NCBI RefSeq assembly: GCF_022267315.1
Contig: NZ_JAIKLE010000014.1
Coordinates: 105,339 to 169,338, forward strand
From: Maribellus maritimus
GTDB lineage: Bacteria; Bacteroidota; Bacteroidia; Bacteroidales; Prolixibacteraceae
DNA: 64,000 bases
Direction of reading: 5' to 3'
The position numbers and the translations under genes were made by a program. Under the pieces are notes generated by a model. The model did no database searches and was not told where the DNA came from. It saw only the letters and a list, made by a program, of their open reading frames with translations. Shown in pieces: positions 27,841-36,915 of this stretch; within the stretch, counting starts at the first letter, position 1, and each line of letters begins with the position of its first letter.

Positions 27841-28040
27841 TGCGAAATTGTTTAATTGTTTTCATAGCTTCTACTGTCTAACGACAGTGAAAATGAAAGA
27901 AGGTTGCAAATTGTTTTCTGTTTTCGCTTCAAATTTGAGGAAAGCTAAAAGGAAATCAAAGTCAAAAAACAACGAGTGGTTGGTTTTTGTCGGTTAATGA
28001 TGCTTTTTGGGGCAGTAAATTAATTTGATAAAAGAGATAA

Positions 28041-28078
28041 AAAAAATTCCATCAGCAATTCAACTGATGGAATTTTTT
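28041..28078 (-). terminator. Terminator of the sialate O-acetylesterase gene
   Basis: A perfect 15-pair stem consists of an AAAAAATTCCATCAG arm and its complement, with an eight-base loop. On the minus strand the second arm ends in a U-rich tail. It lies 41 bases beyond the stop of the esterase gene. Confidence 0.75.
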
Positions 28079-28118
28079 CCGGGATATAGTCTAAAATAAA
28101 ATTTTCCCGTTTCAAATT

Positions 28119-29537
28119 TTAATTTTCCCAGTCGTCAGTTCGGAAAGATGACGCCGGCAGTCCTTCTGTGTTGTATAACTCACCAACTACAAAATCTTTA
28201 AAAGCATATCTCACGGCTACAGGTTCGCCAACCTGGGGCGAAAACACAGTAATTCCCTGGCGGGTGATAAATGCTTCAGCCGGATAAAATCGTTTGTTGT
28301 TTCCGGCAATTTCAAAGTTTTCCAGTTTCTTCCCAAAAGTAGTCAGACCGTTTTTTGCGTGGTCAAAGGTAAGTTTTACAACTTGTCCTTCAACTGTCAT
28401 ATCCTTCAAAACAGGCCCTGAATATTCAAAACCACTTTTCCCGTAAGTTTTAGCCAAGGCAAGATAGGCCAGTCTTTCACCTGCGGCTTCCTTGTTTGCA
28501 GGGTGTATACAATATTTTTCGCCGGCATCTATTACACAGGCCATCCCGATATTGGGAATATCATCGGCAGCATTTAGCATTGCCTCACGGATAAATGCTG
28601 AATTCATACCAGCCTGTCCGTAATCGTAGGGAGCAATTTGTACATAATAAAACGAGAAATCGCCAATTCCCCATTCATCTCGCCAGTTTTCAACCAGTCC
28701 GGGCAACAGTTTTTCATATTCTTTAGGTTGGTTTCTGTTGGCTTCTCCCTGGTACCACAAACCACCGGCAATCGCATATCCTACCATGGGTGCAATCATT
28801 TTGTTAAATAAGACAGTCGGTGTTTGCTGTGAAAAATCACCGGTCATGTTTTTATCCGGCAGATTTACAAAATCGAAATTTTTGACACCGCTTTCACTCA
28901 TCCATGGTTCTATCCGGGTTCCTCCCCAACTGGAGCAAATAAGCCCAACCGGAACATCCAGCGCTTTCTGAATCATTCTTCCAAAATAATAAGCGGCGGC
29001 ACTAAAGTCGGCCACATTTTCAGGAACACATTCCAGCCATTCACCTGTAAAGTCGTTACTTACTTCCATACTTTTTTCACGTTTAACTGTGAATAGATGT
29101 ATGGATTCGTTTGCCGAAGTTGCAATATCTTCGTTGGCGTTTAAAATCGGTTGGTTAAAATAGCCTGACATTGTCATCTGCATGTTCGACTGCCCTGAGC
29201 AAACCCATACTTCGCCTATTAGAACATTGTTTAATTTTTTTGTTTTTCCGTCAGAAATGGAGATTGAAAACGGACCGCCTGCTACAGGAGTTGAAACTTT
29301 TACTTTCCACTTCCCGTCGGAATCGGCTTTTGTTGAATAGTTTTTGTTGTTCCACGAAGTGGTAACTTTTACCGTTTTATTGGCAGATGCTGTTCCCCAA
29401 ATAGCCGCATCGGTTTGTTGCTGTAAAACCATATGGTCGCCAAAAATGGCAGGTAGAGTTATTTCAGCCTTGGAACTTGATGCGGAAATAACAAACAGAA
29501 ATACAAAAAGAAAGTAAGTAATTTGAGACTTCTTCAT
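28119..29537 (-). CDS. Sialate O-acetylesterase family protein (SGNH hydrolase)
   Basis: This exported esterase of 472 residues has a signal peptide to about residue 24. A jelly-roll-like N-terminal segment begins ITLPAIFGDHMVLQQ, and the SGNH core follows: the nucleophile block VWVCSGQSNMQM with Ser117, WGGTRIEPWMS, GLWYQGEAN, and the C-terminal Asp-x-x-His-type region around KYCIHPANK. Family members remove O-acetyl groups from sialic acids or from plant and algal polysaccharides, so acetylxylan-type activity is also possible. It is divergent from the SMP-30 gene. A TATATTTG -7 box lies upstream. Confidence 0.93.
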   Translation of the reverse strand: MKKSQITYFLFVFLFVISASSSKAEITLPAIFGDHMVLQQQTDAAIWGTASANKTVKVTTSWNNKNYSTKADSDGKWKVKVSTPVAGGPFSISISDGKTKKLNNVLIGEVWVCSGQSNMQMTMSGYFNQPILNANEDIATSANESIHLFTVKREKSMEVSNDFTGEWLECVPENVADFSAAAYYFGRMIQKALDVPVGLICSSWGGTRIEPWMSESGVKNFDFVNLPDKNMTGDFSQQTPTVLFNKMIAPMVGYAIAGGLWYQGEANRNQPKEYEKLLPGLVENWRDEWGIGDFSFYYVQIAPYDYGQAGMNSAFIREAMLNAADDIPNIGMACVIDAGEKYCIHPANKEAAGERLAYLALAKTYGKSGFEYSGPVLKDMTVEGQVVKLTFDHAKNGLTTFGKKLENFEIAGNNKRFYPAEAFITRQGITVFSPQVGEPVAVRYAFKDFVVGELYNTEGLPASSFRTDDWEN

Positions 29538-29580
29538 GATTTTGGTTGATTTAGATATTATATTATTTTAGATACTGCCC

Positions 29581-29588
29581 CAAATATA
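29581..29588 (-). promoter_or_regulatory. -7 element (TATATTTG) of the sialate O-acetylesterase gene
   Basis: Read on the minus strand the octamer matches TAnnTTTG exactly and lies 43 bases before the start codon at 29537. No matching -33 TTTG at the usual distance was found. Confidence 0.35.
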
Positions 29589-29659
29589 CCAAATCCAAAC
29601 TCGAGTTGATTGCTACTTCGGAAAGAATACATAAATTTATCATATTAAATCAACACAAA

Positions 29660-30547
29660 ATGAAAAAATTGGGTCTCTTACTTTTTTTTGTAATCATACT
29701 TTATTCTGTAGTTTTTGGACAAAGCAAGAATTATACTATTCGTGGGGCTCAGGTTGAAAAAGCAGGAACAGGTTATTCTTTTACCGAGGGGCCTGCGGTG
29801 GCACCCGATGGGCGTGTATATTTTACAGATCAGCCCAACGACAAAATTTATGTTTGGGATGAGAAAGAAGGAATCTCGCTTTGGTTGGAAGGCACGAACC
29901 GTTCCAATGGATTGTACTTTAATAAAAAGGGTGAATTGGTTACCTGTGCTGATTTATATAATCAACTGGCTTATTTTGATGCGAATAAGACACTAAATAT
30001 CCTTCACGAAGGATATAACGGGAAATTGCTAAATGCACCCAACGATTTGTGGATTGCTCCGGACGGCGGGATTTATTTTTCAGATCCCTATTATCATCGC
30101 AAATGGTGGGAGAAAGGTCGTGGTGAAGAGCAGGAGGTGAGGGGTGTTTACTATTTGAATCCAAACGGGAAAATAATACGTGTAATTGACGATTTTAAAC
30201 AGCCCAATGGTTTGATTGGTACACCCAGCGGTAAAATTCTCTATGTTTCCGATATTAACGACGGCAAAATCTGGAAATATGATGTTCAACCCGATGGTAG
30301 TTTGGCAAACAAAACCTTTTTTGCCCCCAAAGGTTCTGACGGCATGACCGTTGACAATGCAGGAAATATTTACCTTACGTCGGGAAAGGTGTGGGTTTAC
30401 TCTCCAACAGGTGAACTGGTGCAGGAAATCGAAGTCCCGGAAAAACCTTCAAATGTTTGTTTCGGAGGTAAAAAACGAAATATTCTTTTTATTACTGCCA
30501 GAACTTCAGTCTATACAATTAAATTGAAAGTAAAAGGAGTAGATTAA
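29660..30547 (+). CDS. SMP-30/gluconolactonase family protein, exported (copy 1)
   Basis: This six-bladed propeller lactonase-like protein has 295 residues from the ATG at 29660 and a signal peptide to FG. An in-frame start at 29606 would add 18 polar residues and is unlikely. Family features are FTEGPAVAPDGRVYFTD, the metal-site blocks LLNAPNDLWIAPDGGIYFSDP and PNGLIGTPSGKILYVSD, and DGMTVDNAGNIYLT. Such enzymes open sugar lactones, which would fit downstream of Gfo/Idh/MocA sugar oxidation. Its 3' end overlaps the convergent GH29 gene by four bases. Confidence 0.92.
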   Translation: MKKLGLLLFFVIILYSVVFGQSKNYTIRGAQVEKAGTGYSFTEGPAVAPDGRVYFTDQPNDKIYVWDEKEGISLWLEGTNRSNGLYFNKKGELVTCADLYNQLAYFDANKTLNILHEGYNGKLLNAPNDLWIAPDGGIYFSDPYYHRKWWEKGRGEEQEVRGVYYLNPNGKIIRVIDDFKQPNGLIGTPSGKILYVSDINDGKIWKYDVQPDGSLANKTFFAPKGSDGMTVDNAGNIYLTSGKVWVYSPTGELVQEIEVPEKPSNVCFGGKKRNILFITARTSVYTIKLKVKGVD

Positions 30548-32193
30548 AACTTAACTCTGACAATATCGCCGTATACCCTCAATTTTGGATGGTCGATAAA
30601 TGCTCTTACCTGATATTCTTTTCCTGATGTTTTCAGATTTGGTTTTATGCTGAATTCGCTGTTTGTCGAAATCTGGATAGTTTGTGTTTCTTTCCATTCA
30701 TCTGAATACAATTCTTCTACAAAGCCGGCATATTCGCGATATTGAAAACCGACTTTCAATTTTTTTCCATCCCCCATTTTTACTACTTCACCATTAAAAA
30801 CCAGAGATTCAGTAGTTCCTGTTGTTATTTCAGCATTTTTTGTAAGCACAACCGGAGGTACAAGTGCGGGCTCCACATTGCTTAGTTTCAAAACAACCGG
30901 ATTTGTCCATTTGCTGTTGTTATAAATCCGTTGCGCACGTACGCACGAAATCTGAAGTCCGTCTTCTTTTTGTTCAAAATAAGTTTTTGCATCGGTTGAT
31001 GGCTGATATTCTACCAATTCGCCTGATTGCCCCAACACACTCACTCCGGTATTTTCATTTGCAGTCACTGATTTTAGAGTAAACTCCCGTCGTGTTCCTT
31101 TCTCCCAATCAGAGATTTTTGTTAGAAATGCGTACAGTGTTTTTTCCTCCGGTTTCCATGTAAACCAAATGTCACCTTCATTGGGAAGAATCCAAGAACT
31201 GACTTTCTCTACAGACTCGCCATTTATAAAGTTCCAGGCGGCCATTTCACGCAGATTTTCTTCCTGTTGTTCCGGAAGTTCTCCATCAGGTTTTGGCCCA
31301 ACATTTAATAATAAATTTCCTCCTTTTGCACGGGTTTCAATCAATATTTCGATTAAACGTGCTCCGGTTTTATATTCCTCATTTGTTGGTTTGTAAGCCC
31401 ATTGGGTTCCCATGGTAATACACGATTCCCATGGTTCATCAGATGCAATTCCCAAAAGAGTTTGTTCCGGTGTTTGAATAGCTCCCCGTGTTACAACAAT
31501 ATTGGGTTGGAGTTCCCATACTACTTCTTTACATTTTTCCTGTAAAGGACCCTCGCCCCCGTCAAAAAAGATAACATCAATTTCACCATATTGTGCCATT
31601 AGCTCCATGCATTGCAACTCAACCAATTCCAGGTATTTTGCCATTATGTTTTGTGGAATTGGATCAGGGAATCTTCGTCTTACCGGTAAATCGTTTTCAT
31701 ATAAAAAGTTAAAGTCCTCCGGCGAAAAATAAAATCCGACCGCTAATCCTGCTTCTCTGGTGGCGTCAACGTATTCTTTTATCAGGTCTTTCCCATACGG
31801 GGTATTGGTTATGTTGAAATCGGTTGTTTTGGTATCCCACATACAAAAGCCGGAATGGTGTTTTGTTGTAAAAACAATGTATTTCATTCCGGCAAGTTTA
31901 GCCAGATTGGCAATTTCTTCCGGATCGTAATCTTTCGGATTAAATGTTTTGGGCAATTCGTTTACAAAACGGTTTAAGTAATCGTCGGAAGCACCGGCCA
32001 TGGAATGACTGATGACAATTCCCAGCTGACTGTCGAAACTAAAATGAATAAACATCCCAAACCCCAGTTCCCTGAACCATTCCAGACGTTCTGTTTTATT
32101 AAGGTTTAGGAAATCGCTGTTATCTTCCTCCTGTTGAGCAAATATAAAATTAGTGGAAAATATAAGTAAAAGAATTATTGGAACTTTTTTCAT
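30544..32193 (-). CDS. GH29 alpha-L-fucosidase, exported
   Basis: This 549-residue protein has a signal peptide (to FIFAQ). The GH29 catalytic barrel shows GFGMFIHF, the substrate-binding block YIVFTTKHHSGFCMWDT (about 105-121) and the nucleophile Asp211 in IDVIFFDGG. GNLLLNVGPKPDGELP then closes the barrel, and a C-terminal beta-sandwich domain follows. GH29 enzymes release alpha-L-fucose by a retaining mechanism. The acid/base cannot be set with confidence by eye. With GH95 and the O-acetylesterase it indicates a fucosylated substrate. The gene ends against the convergent SMP-30 gene. Confidence 0.94.
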   Translation of the reverse strand: MKKVPIILLLIFSTNFIFAQQEEDNSDFLNLNKTERLEWFRELGFGMFIHFSFDSQLGIVISHSMAGASDDYLNRFVNELPKTFNPKDYDPEEIANLAKLAGMKYIVFTTKHHSGFCMWDTKTTDFNITNTPYGKDLIKEYVDATREAGLAVGFYFSPEDFNFLYENDLPVRRRFPDPIPQNIMAKYLELVELQCMELMAQYGEIDVIFFDGGEGPLQEKCKEVVWELQPNIVVTRGAIQTPEQTLLGIASDEPWESCITMGTQWAYKPTNEEYKTGARLIEILIETRAKGGNLLLNVGPKPDGELPEQQEENLREMAAWNFINGESVEKVSSWILPNEGDIWFTWKPEEKTLYAFLTKISDWEKGTRREFTLKSVTANENTGVSVLGQSGELVEYQPSTDAKTYFEQKEDGLQISCVRAQRIYNNSKWTNPVVLKLSNVEPALVPPVVLTKNAEITTGTTESLVFNGEVVKMGDGKKLKVGFQYREYAGFVEELYSDEWKETQTIQISTNSEFSIKPNLKTSGKEYQVRAFIDHPKLRVYGDIVRVKF

Positions 32194-32458
32194 AACAGAA
32201 CTAGGTTTTATGGTTTGAAAATAATCTTTACAGCCCTAAAATAACCAATTGTTTTGAAAAAATACTTTACCGTGCTGCACTTCTTGCTCTCAGTTCTAAT
32301 TCTTTTTCAGAACTGATGTGTAAAAGCCAGGGAATTTTGATTTTAATAAGACGAAAATAGATTTGTTTAAAAAAATGTAAACTAATCTTAAACAAAACAC
32401 TCTGTCGTCTGTTTTAAATATCGTTTTCGATTTTGTTAAATAATTGAAGCAGGAAACG

Positions 32459-33181
32459 ATGAAAGAAGGAATTGTACTTAAAAAAATAAATGGGAACACT
32501 AAAATCAACGGTAACGGGCATTCAAAAGAAAAATTGAACGGACATGCTGTTATCGGTGACAATCATATTGCAACTTCAATAGAAACGCCGTTAAAAAAGG
32601 ATGCTTTTGTTTTGTCGGACAAGAAGAAGATGGAAATTATTGAGGATAAATTTCGCGATATAATGGACACACTTGGCCTCGATTTAACTGATGATAGTTT
32701 GAGTGGCTCTCCGCGCCGGGTGGCAAAAATGTTTGTGCAGGAGATTTTTTATGGATTGGATCCCAAAAACAAACCGGCCATTTCGGTTTTTGAAAATAAA
32801 TTCAAATACGGTGAAATGTTAGTGGAGAAAGATATTAACATGAATTCGTTTTGCGAGCATCACTTTTTACCCATTGTTGGGAAAGCGCACGTTGCTTATT
32901 TTTCAAGTGGTCAGGTTATTGGGCTTTCAAAGATAAACCGGATTGTTGATTATTTTGCACGCCGCCCGCAAGTACAGGAGCGTTTAACAGTGCAAATTGC
33001 CAGTGAATTAAAAAAGATTCTGAAAACCGAAGACGTTGCGGTTGTTATCGATGCAAAACACATGTGTGTATCATGCCGCGGAATTAGAGATGAAAGCAGC
33101 ACAACGGTTACCGCAGAATACTCAGGAAAATTCAAAGACAAATCTGTTCGCGAAGAGTTTCTGAAATATTTAAATCTTTAG
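32459..33181 (+). CDS. folE: GTP cyclohydrolase I
   Basis: This enzyme makes 7,8-dihydroneopterin triphosphate from GTP, the first step of folate and pterin synthesis. The ATG at 32459 gives 240 residues; an in-frame TTG at 32444 is possible, but the AGG purine run precedes the ATG. The zinc site is visible as Cys132 and His135 in CEHHFLP and Cys203 in HMCVSCRG, and SGSPRRVAKM and SKINRIVDYFARRPQVQERL are family blocks. An N-terminal tail of about 50 residues, rich in Asn, Gly and Lys (KINGNTKINGNGHSKEKLNGH, read as a loose repeat), is absent from short bacterial forms. Confidence 0.96.
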   Translation: MKEGIVLKKINGNTKINGNGHSKEKLNGHAVIGDNHIATSIETPLKKDAFVLSDKKKMEIIEDKFRDIMDTLGLDLTDDSLSGSPRRVAKMFVQEIFYGLDPKNKPAISVFENKFKYGEMLVEKDINMNSFCEHHFLPIVGKAHVAYFSSGQVIGLSKINRIVDYFARRPQVQERLTVQIASELKKILKTEDVAVVIDAKHMCVSCRGIRDESSTTVTAEYSGKFKDKSVREEFLKYLNL

Positions 33182-33189
33182 AAGCAGTA

Positions 33190-34356
33190 TCAGTTGTGAT
33201 ATTTAGCAATTTCTGATTTCTCGAAATCTTTGAAATTTTTTATTCGTTTGAAAAGAATATAATTGGAGTCGTGGCAATTGTGCGCAGGTACTTTCCCATC
33301 GTCGAAAGCTGTGCGGATAACGGCAACCATATCGTCTCCATCAATTAGCCAGTCGGCATATTGAAATCCATGTGCAAAGTAATCCGGATTATAAATGACA
33401 TGTTCATGAACGGTCCAGGCTTTTAGGTCGGGCGACGAAGCCAGCGACAAACAATTTCGGGTTCTTTCCGGATTATAGCCAATGTCTTTTTTGAAATTGG
33501 TTAATGTCCAGTATCTTTTTGATTTTTCATCGTAACGAATTGTAAATTTTTTGCAACCGCCCGGGAAATGGATAAAACCTTCTTTCGGGTTAAATTCTGC
33601 TTTTTTTCCTTCTTCGGAAATATTAATAATAGCTGCGTAATCGCCGTTCTTTTTTTCATTTACGCGCAGTATATTTACAATTTCATTGTCTGCTGTTTTT
33701 ACCGCATTTCCTTCCAGCCAGGCATCTCCAACAGGCCACTCCGGATTGTAGTGAATATGATTTGAAGCGGTCCAGTTTTTAGCTTTTAATAAATCGCTGT
33801 TCACTGGTGCCGACAAAACCAACGATTCAAAATTAACACCCCATTTTTCCGGCGGATTCCGAACTTCAGTTGCCCTGTAAATTCTTCCATCTTTTATAAT
33901 TACCGGCATAGCCGCAGTGTGGTATTCAAAATCATCGCGAAGCAAACCAGAGTTTTTATCTTTTGGAGTTGTCCACGTGTGTCCACCGTCTGTACTTTTG
34001 CGAATTACAAAATTGCCGTACTGTCCGTCGGTTCCCAATAAATAAAGTTCATTATTCAAAACAAACAGGTTCGACCAGAACATACCTTTTACATCAGCAA
34101 TTTTTTCCCAGCTTTTTCCTTTGTTTTTAGATTGAAATACCGATCCATTTCTGGATTTTCCGTCAATTTTTCCAAAATAATCATTACTCACTACATAGGT
34201 TCCATCGCCAAGAATCGCAATGCTAGGGCTGCCCAAATAAATTTCACTTTCAGGATTGGAATAATTAACGGCAACTCCCGGAAGTTTTTTTGCGACTGAC
34301 TGTGTTGAAATACCTGCGAAAAGAAACAGGAAAAATAAAGTGGATAGAATTCGCAT
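33190..34356 (-). CDS. BNR-repeat/sialidase-like exported protein
   Basis: This 388-residue protein has a signal peptide (to SVAK) and two clear Asp-box-like repeats, SKNKGKSW and STDGGHTW, the hallmark of sialidase-fold propellers. I do not see the arginine triad of GH33 sialidases with confidence, so it may be another BNR-type glycosidase or a lyase-like protein. The second half holds IHFPGGCKKFTIRYDEKSKRYW and DYFAHGFQYADWLIDGDDM, typical of uncharacterised Bacteroidota BNR proteins in glycan loci. It converges on folE with eight bases between stops. Confidence 0.8.
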   Translation of the reverse strand: MRILSTLFFLFLFAGISTQSVAKKLPGVAVNYSNPESEIYLGSPSIAILGDGTYVVSNDYFGKIDGKSRNGSVFQSKNKGKSWEKIADVKGMFWSNLFVLNNELYLLGTDGQYGNFVIRKSTDGGHTWTTPKDKNSGLLRDDFEYHTAAMPVIIKDGRIYRATEVRNPPEKWGVNFESLVLSAPVNSDLLKAKNWTASNHIHYNPEWPVGDAWLEGNAVKTADNEIVNILRVNEKKNGDYAAIINISEEGKKAEFNPKEGFIHFPGGCKKFTIRYDEKSKRYWTLTNFKKDIGYNPERTRNCLSLASSPDLKAWTVHEHVIYNPDYFAHGFQYADWLIDGDDMVAVIRTAFDDGKVPAHNCHDSNYILFKRIKNFKDFEKSEIAKYHN

Positions 34357-34442
34357 AATTGGTTTAGATAAAATGATTTTTGCGAATGTATCATTTTTTG
34401 AGGATGGATAAAATTTTATTTTTGAAAATGAGAAGGAATGTG

Positions 34443-35417
34443 TTATGTAAAATAAGAATACACTTCGTCGTAATTTTTTACATTCATTAAGTCGGCGCGT
34501 AATTTTGCTGCGCCTTCAAAACTGTTGAGATAGATTTTATAAAAACGTTTCAAAATGTTGAAGTTTTTTTCGGGGCTCCAGGTCTTTTCAAAAAGTTTTG
34601 TGTGAGCTATTAATTTATGAATTCGTTCTTCTTTCGAAATTTCCGTTTTTTCAGGCATAAAAAACCAGGGATTCTGAAAGATTCCGCGCCCAACCATTAT
34701 GCCATTTACTCCGGTTTCTTCCATGCGTTGCAAGCCTTGTTTGTAAGAAAAAATATCGCCGTTTCCGTGTAGCGGAATTTCCGGTTTTTTTTCATTTTTT
34801 AGCTGTACGGCTTTTGCAATTTCTTCCCAGTTGGCATTGCCTTCCGATTGCTGGCGTTGTGTGCGTCCGTGTAAAATTATGGCTGCCGGATTTACTTCCA
34901 ATAAATTCGAGATCCATTCTTCTGTTTGATGCTGTTTTATTCCTGTTCGGGTTTTTACACTCACAGGAAGCTGGGTGCCTTCCTTGGTTGCCAGAACAAT
35001 TTCTTTTGCGAGTTCCGGTTCGCCAATCAACGCACTGCACGCACCAATTTTAAACACCTTTTTTACCGGGCACCCCATGTTGATATCAATTCCGTCGAAC
35101 TGATAATTCTTGGAAATATATTTGGCAATGTTGTGGTAAATCTCCGGATTTCGTCCCCAAATTTGAGCAACCAGTTTGATGTTTAATTTTTGCAGCAATT
35201 CACGTTCTGAGTCGTTTACAATCAGGCGTTCAGAAACACGTTCCCGACCTACCGGATGATTCATTCCTTCCACTGAGGTAAATTCTGTAAAAACTACATG
35301 AAGTTTTCCGGGAGTTGTCATGCCCATTACTATTTCACGAAAAACAGTGTCCGTCACGTCTTCCATGGGGGCAAGGGAAAAAACTGGTTCTTTATATTCT
35401 CTCCAGAAATTATTCAT
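34443..35417 (-). CDS. tRNA-dihydrouridine synthase
   Basis: This FMN-dependent enzyme of 324 residues reduces uridines in tRNA D-loops. The TIM-barrel begins FSLAPMEDVTDTVFR, the catalytic Cys116 is in DINMGCPVKKV, and VSVKTRTGI, IILHGRTQRQ and LHGNGDIFSYKQG are the flavin and tRNA contact blocks. The exact Dus subtype cannot be fixed by eye. It is a minus-strand single gene 126 bases from the TrhO gene. Confidence 0.94.
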   Translation of the reverse strand: MNNFWREYKEPVFSLAPMEDVTDTVFREIVMGMTTPGKLHVVFTEFTSVEGMNHPVGRERVSERLIVNDSERELLQKLNIKLVAQIWGRNPEIYHNIAKYISKNYQFDGIDINMGCPVKKVFKIGACSALIGEPELAKEIVLATKEGTQLPVSVKTRTGIKQHQTEEWISNLLEVNPAAIILHGRTQRQQSEGNANWEEIAKAVQLKNEKKPEIPLHGNGDIFSYKQGLQRMEETGVNGIMVGRGIFQNPWFFMPEKTEISKEERIHKLIAHTKLFEKTWSPEKNFNILKRFYKIYLNSFEGAAKLRADLMNVKNYDEVYSYFT

Positions 35418-35543
35418 CGCGATGCAAAATTATCAAATCTCAATCATCAAAAAACATGTAAAATTTAAATCTCCAAAAAACAAGCTTCAAATCATTCAAA
35501 TCAAAAATTCATTAAGCTTGAAGTTGTTGTTATTTGAGTTTTG

Positions 35544-36587
35544 TTATTTGCTTATTGGAGCTTCTGACTTCTTCTCTGCTCTGACTAATGCTAAACTTTT
35601 TCTATACTTTCGGCTATTCCCAAAAATGTAGCGATTTTGGGCTGCGTGATTATGACCGGCTTTTTCTTCTGTACATTCGGGTGTGCAACATCCGTCGTAT
35701 TTTTCACGGCATTCGTCGCACTGAATAAAAAGCAGATGACAACTATCATTGGCGCAGTTGGTATGCGTGTCGCAAGGTTTTCCACACTGGTGGCAATGAG
35801 AAATAACTTCCCCGCTTACACTTTCGCCCATGCGTTCGTCAAAAACAAAGTTTTTACCAATAAATTTTGGTTGAAGCTCAGCCGCTTTTATTTGGCGCGC
35901 ATATTCCAAAACGCCTCCATGAAGCTGGTTTACATCTTCAAAACCGTTATGTTTCAAATAGGCGCTGGCTTTTTCGCAGCGAATTCCACCGGTGCAATAC
36001 AACAGAATTTTTTTGTCTTTTTTGTCTTCCAGCAAATCAGTTACAATCTCCAATTCTTCGCGAAACGTATCTGCCTCCGGACAAATTGCTCCTTCAAAAT
36101 GGCCAATTTCACTTTCGTAAAAATTGCGCATATCTACAACAACTGTATTTTCCTGACCGATGTAATTGTGAAATTCCAGGCCGGTCAAATGTTTTCCAAC
36201 GTTTGTAACATCGTAAGCTCCGTCATCCAAACCATCGGCAACCAATTTTGGGCGCACTTTTATGGTGAGTTTATAAAACGATTTTCCGTCGTCTTCGATG
36301 GCATATTTTATTGGAATTCCTTGTAAAATTTTATACTTCTCAAGTGTTTGCAAAAAAGCTTCAAAATGATGTTCCGGCACACTCATTTGCGCATTAATTC
36401 CTTCGCGTGCTACGTAAATTCGCCCGAAACAATCCAGCGGAAACCAGTCGCGGAAAATATTGTCTCTAAATTCCTGCGGGTTTTCCAGATAGTGATATTT
36501 ATAAAACGAAATGGTTTTTCGCTCAAAGGTTTCTTTCTGTAACCTTTGTTTCAGCTCCTCTTTATTGACTCTGTTGTATAAATGCAT
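35544..36587 (-). CDS. trhO: tRNA uridine(34) hydroxylase, rhodanese domain protein
   Basis: This YceA/TrhO family protein has 347 residues from the ATG at 36587; a TTG at 36617 is the only longer start and has no support. The N-terminal domain shows FGRIYVAREGINAQMSVP, followed by a rhodanese domain with the active loop CTGGIRCEKASAYLKHNGF. A C-terminal Cys-rich tail (CHQCGKPCDTHTNC and CDECREKYDGCCTPEC) may bind metal. TrhO hydroxylates uridine 34 of tRNAs as the first step to 5-carboxymethoxyuridine-type modifications. Its place next to a Dus gene fits a tRNA modification role. Confidence 0.93.
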   Translation of the reverse strand: MHLYNRVNKEELKQRLQKETFERKTISFYKYHYLENPQEFRDNIFRDWFPLDCFGRIYVAREGINAQMSVPEHHFEAFLQTLEKYKILQGIPIKYAIEDDGKSFYKLTIKVRPKLVADGLDDGAYDVTNVGKHLTGLEFHNYIGQENTVVVDMRNFYESEIGHFEGAICPEADTFREELEIVTDLLEDKKDKKILLYCTGGIRCEKASAYLKHNGFEDVNQLHGGVLEYARQIKAAELQPKFIGKNFVFDERMGESVSGEVISHCHQCGKPCDTHTNCANDSCHLLFIQCDECREKYDGCCTPECTEEKAGHNHAAQNRYIFGNSRKYRKSLALVRAEKKSEAPISK

Positions 36588-36915
36588 TTTGAAAATATCA
36601 AAAAAATTGTGGCGCAAAAATAATTATTTCAACAATAAAGAGCAAAAAAGAGTTTTTATTCTGAAAATTAGTTTGAAAATCATCTATTATCTTTTATAAA
36701 TTCAAATGGGAATATTTAAAAATATGTGTGTTTTTCCTTAGTTTTGATTTTTTAACAGAGCGTCAGGTGTCTTTTGCAGAAGGAATGAAGTTTAGTATGG
36801 CGCAATTTACTGTATCCCTATATTCGTGAGGGGCTCTTTTTTCATCGGATTGGGCAAAACCTGCGTTATGGTTGAATCAAATAAAGCTTTATAATATCAA
36901 TAAATAGAAAGGAAT
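36588..36915. other. AT-rich intergenic region, no gene seen
   Basis: These 328 bases separate the divergent TrhO and serine hydrolase genes. No convincing coding frame was found. TAGTTTTG at 36739-36746 resembles a plus-strand -7 element but lies about 170 bases before the next start codon. AAAGGA just before 36916 is a likely ribosome binding site. Confidence 0.45.

Noticed and set aside
29632..29639. TAAATTTA as a promoter for the SMP-30 gene at 29660
   Set aside because: It has one mismatch at the most conserved position and no -33 partner.
35637..36326. Long plus-strand open frame of 229 codons
   Set aside because: It is antisense to the well-supported trhO gene, is rich in Phe and Cys from reverse-complement codons, and has no family features.
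36811..36840. Hairpin-like CCCT...AGGGG followed by CTCTTTT before the serine hydrolase
   Set aside because: The stem has only four reliable pairs, and no gene on the plus strand ends before it.
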